7,046 bases of DNA. Source: an uncultured Bacilli bacterium (lineage in GTDB: Bacteria; Bacillota_I; Bacilli_A; RF39; UBA660). Each line of letters begins with the position of its first letter. Positions within the stretch are counted from its first letter, which is position 1. The notes under the pieces are model-generated. The model had not been told where the DNA came from, ran no database searches, and saw only the letters and a program-made list of their open reading frames with translations. Below are positions 5,801 through 7,046 of the stretch, piece by piece. Where the stretch lies: NCBI GenBank assembly GCA_947630205.1, contig CANRGW010000063.1:1-7046 (forward strand), read 5' to 3'. Position numbers and translations under genes: made by a program.

Positions 5801-6915
5801 TGGATATTGTTACTTATGTAATTTTAGGCTTAGTTTTGCTTTTAATTATTTTAAATATTACCCTTTTAAGTCAATTAAAAAATAAAAGAAATACTGGGGG
5901 AGTTTTAGATTTATTAGAAAGACTTGGTAAATTTGAAGTTAGTATTAATAAAGAATTTTCTCTTTTTAAAGAAACAGTTTCAAAAGAAATGGTAGGGCAT
6001 TTTGATAAAGTTAATGATAAATTAGAAACGAAGTTAAATGAAATAAATAATAAAGTAAATACGCGAATTGATGAGAATTTTGAAAAAACCAATAAAACTT
6101 TTACTAATGTTTTGGAAAGATTATCGAAAATTGATGAAGCCCAAAAGAAAATTGATAGTTTATCAATTGATATTGTTTCTTTAGAGAATATTTTAACTGA
6201 TAAGAAAACAAGAGGAATATTTGGCGAAGTTAATCTTTATAATATTTTAGAAAATGTCTTTGGTGATAAGAATGAGTCTTTATATAGAACTCAGTATAAA
6301 TTATCTAATGGTTTTATAGCCGATTCGGTTATCTTTGCTCCTGAACCTTTAAAGACTTTAGCAATTGACTCTAAATTTCCTTTAGAAAACTACCGAATTA
6401 TGGTTTCTAAAGATAAAAGTGATGAGTCGAGAAATCTTGCTTCTAAACAATTTAAATTAGATGTAAAAAAACATATAGACGACATAAGTTCTAAATATAT
6501 TGTTGAAGGAGAAACAAGTAATCAAGCCATGATGTTTATTCCGGCTGAGGCAATCTTTGCTGAAATTAATGCTTATCATCCTGATTTAGTTGAATATGCT
6601 TATAGAAAACGTGTTTGGTTAACAAGTCCTACAACTTTAATTTCTACTTTGACAATGATACTTATGATAATTCAAAATATTGAAAGAGATAAAAATGCTA
6701 GTATTATAAGAAGAGAATTAAATAAATTAGGTATTGAATTTACAAGATTTAAAGACCGTTTTGATAAATTATCGAAAAGTATTTTAACTGTTAATAAAGA
6801 TGTAGAAGCTTTTAATATTACAACCGATAAAATTAAGAAAAAATTTGACTCTATTTCCAATGTGCAAATAGAAGAAGATAATATAACTTTAATAGAGGAT
6901 AAAGAAGATGAATAG
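5800..6915 (+). CDS. rmuC: DNA recombination protein RmuC family
   Basis: RmuC-family proteins are membrane-tethered, coiled-coil proteins with a nuclease-like core; in E. coli rmuC limits rearrangement at inverted repeats. From the ATG at 5800 the product has 371 residues. Residues about 4-26 are a membrane helix, about 38-135 a long Lys/Glu/Asn-rich coiled coil (KLETKLNEINNKVN), and about 137-290 the RmuC core. The core shows RGIFGEVNLYNILENVFGD, ADSVIF (174-179), AIDSKFPLENY (188-198), MFIPAEAIFAEI (245-256) and VWLTSPTTL (272-280). The Glu143, Asp175, Asp190 and Lys192 pattern is compatible with a PD-(D/E)XK-type nuclease site, which I infer. A helical C-terminal part ends in an acidic tail. 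The ATG shares its A with the TAA stop of the RNase J-like gene (TAATG), so the two are almost certainly cotranscribed. A terminator overlaps its end. Confidence 0.92.
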   Translation: MDIVTYVILGLVLLLIILNITLLSQLKNKRNTGGVLDLLERLGKFEVSINKEFSLFKETVSKEMVGHFDKVNDKLETKLNEINNKVNTRIDENFEKTNKTFTNVLERLSKIDEAQKKIDSLSIDIVSLENILTDKKTRGIFGEVNLYNILENVFGDKNESLYRTQYKLSNGFIADSVIFAPEPLKTLAIDSKFPLENYRIMVSKDKSDESRNLASKQFKLDVKKHIDDISSKYIVEGETSNQAMMFIPAEAIFAEINAYHPDLVEYAYRKRVWLTSPTTLISTLTMILMIIQNIERDKNASIIRRELNKLGIEFTRFKDRFDKLSKSILTVNKDVEAFNITTDKIKKKFDSISNVQIEEDNITLIEDKEDE

Positions 6916-6929
6916 TTATCTTCTTTTTT
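6901..6929 (+). terminator. Intrinsic terminator overlapping the end of rmuC
   Basis: AAAGAAGAT (6901-6909) pairs with ATCTTCTTT (6918-6926) in a 9-bp stem around an eight-base loop that holds the TAG stop, and a run of six T (6924-6929) ends the structure. The left arm encodes the last amino acids of RmuC. Confidence 0.75.
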
Positions 6930-6931
6930 AA

Positions 6932-6960
6932 GTAATAATTTTTTCTCTTCTAAATATAAT
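6932..6960 (+). promoter_or_regulatory. Putative promoter of the SpoIIIAH-like gene
   Basis: TATAAT at 6955-6960 is a clear -10, but no sigma-A -35 fits 17 bases upstream. GTAATAAT (6932-6939) and AATATAAT (6953-6960), 13 bases apart, each match 6 of 8 positions of the sigma-E boxes as I recall them (GTCATATT and CATACAAT), which would suit a mother-cell sporulation gene. In DNA this AT-rich such matches arise easily. Confidence 0.4.
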
Positions 6961-6965
6961 GAATT

Positions 6966-6971
6966 AGGAGG
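6966..6971 (+). promoter_or_regulatory. Ribosome binding site of the SpoIIIAH-like gene
   Basis: AGGAGG lies 7 bases before the ATG at 6979 and fixes the start of the last gene. Confidence 0.75.
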
Positions 6972-6978
6972 ACTTTAT

Positions 6979-7046
6979 ATGGTTAATAAACAAGGGTTGT
7001 GGTTTTTAACTTTAACAAGTTTGGCACTTGTTTTAAGTGTTTATTA
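6979..7046 (+). CDS. spoIIIAH: SpoIIIAH-like protein, N-terminal fragment (3' end beyond window)
   Basis: Only 22 full codons are visible. They read MVNKQGLWFLTLTSLALVLS and then Val-Tyr, with a further Tyr likely (TA at the edge). This closely matches the N terminus of Bacillus subtilis SpoIIIAH as I recall it (KKQTVWLLTMLSLVVVLSVYY): a basic KQ start, an invariant-looking Trp, one membrane helix and a final SVYY. SpoIIIAH is a mother-cell membrane protein that meets SpoIIQ across the engulfment space in the feeding channel of sporulating cells. Normally it closes the eight-gene spoIIIA operon; here the gene upstream is rmuC, ended by a terminator, so this copy stands outside such an operon. 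The call rests on a short membrane segment, so another single-pass protein cannot be excluded. Confidence 0.65.
   Translation, partial: MVNKQGLWFLTLTSLALVLSVY

Noticed and set aside
5871..6860. Minus-strand open frames at 5871-6092 and 6672-6860
   Set aside because: Both lie within rmuC, opposite coiled-coil or helical coding sequence, and show no family resemblance.

Overview
The window is a compact, strongly AT-rich stretch with every gene on the + strand and gaps of at most about 80 bases. The style is that of a low-GC Bacillota-type bacterium: GGAGG-type ribosome binding sites, TATAAT promoters, an RNase J, a SpoIIIAH-like gene, and a Ddl-type ligase resembling clostridial versions. All eight visible Trp codons are TGG, and no reading frame contains an internal TGA, so the standard bacterial code fits better than the Mollicutes code. 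The gene density and composition would suit an uncultured gut lineage of the RF39/Tenericutes-related Bacilli kind, but that placement is inference.

Layout. (1) Bases 1-2370: the 3' part of a D-alanine--D-alanine ligase-family ATP-grasp gene with unusual Gly/Lys repeats, overlapping a complete gpmI (cofactor-independent phosphoglycerate mutase) in an ATGA junction; a small hairpin terminator follows gpmI. (2) Bases 2401-4074: a well-formed promoter drives two overlapping membrane-protein genes. The first joins a two-helix TrbC/VirB2-like membrane hairpin to an extracytoplasmic domain resembling SleB-type cell-wall hydrolases. The second is a single-pass membrane protein of unknown function. 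(3) Bases 4119-6929: an RNase J-family gene with a broken metal-binding motif, then rmuC, coupled through a TAATG junction and ending in a hairpin terminator. (4) Bases 6932-7046: a new promoter/RBS and the first 22 codons of a SpoIIIAH-like gene, cut by the window end.

Functionally the window mixes wall precursor synthesis (Ddl), central glycolysis (GpmI), a probable surface or wall-remodelling pair, RNA processing (RNase J-like) and DNA maintenance (RmuC), plus a sporulation-channel component detached from the usual spoIIIA operon. I see no mobile element, CRISPR array, tRNA or rRNA. The points most worth a second look are the degenerate RNase J active site, the pilin-like/hydrolase fusion, the orphan SpoIIIAH and the Gly-X-Lys repeats in the ligase.
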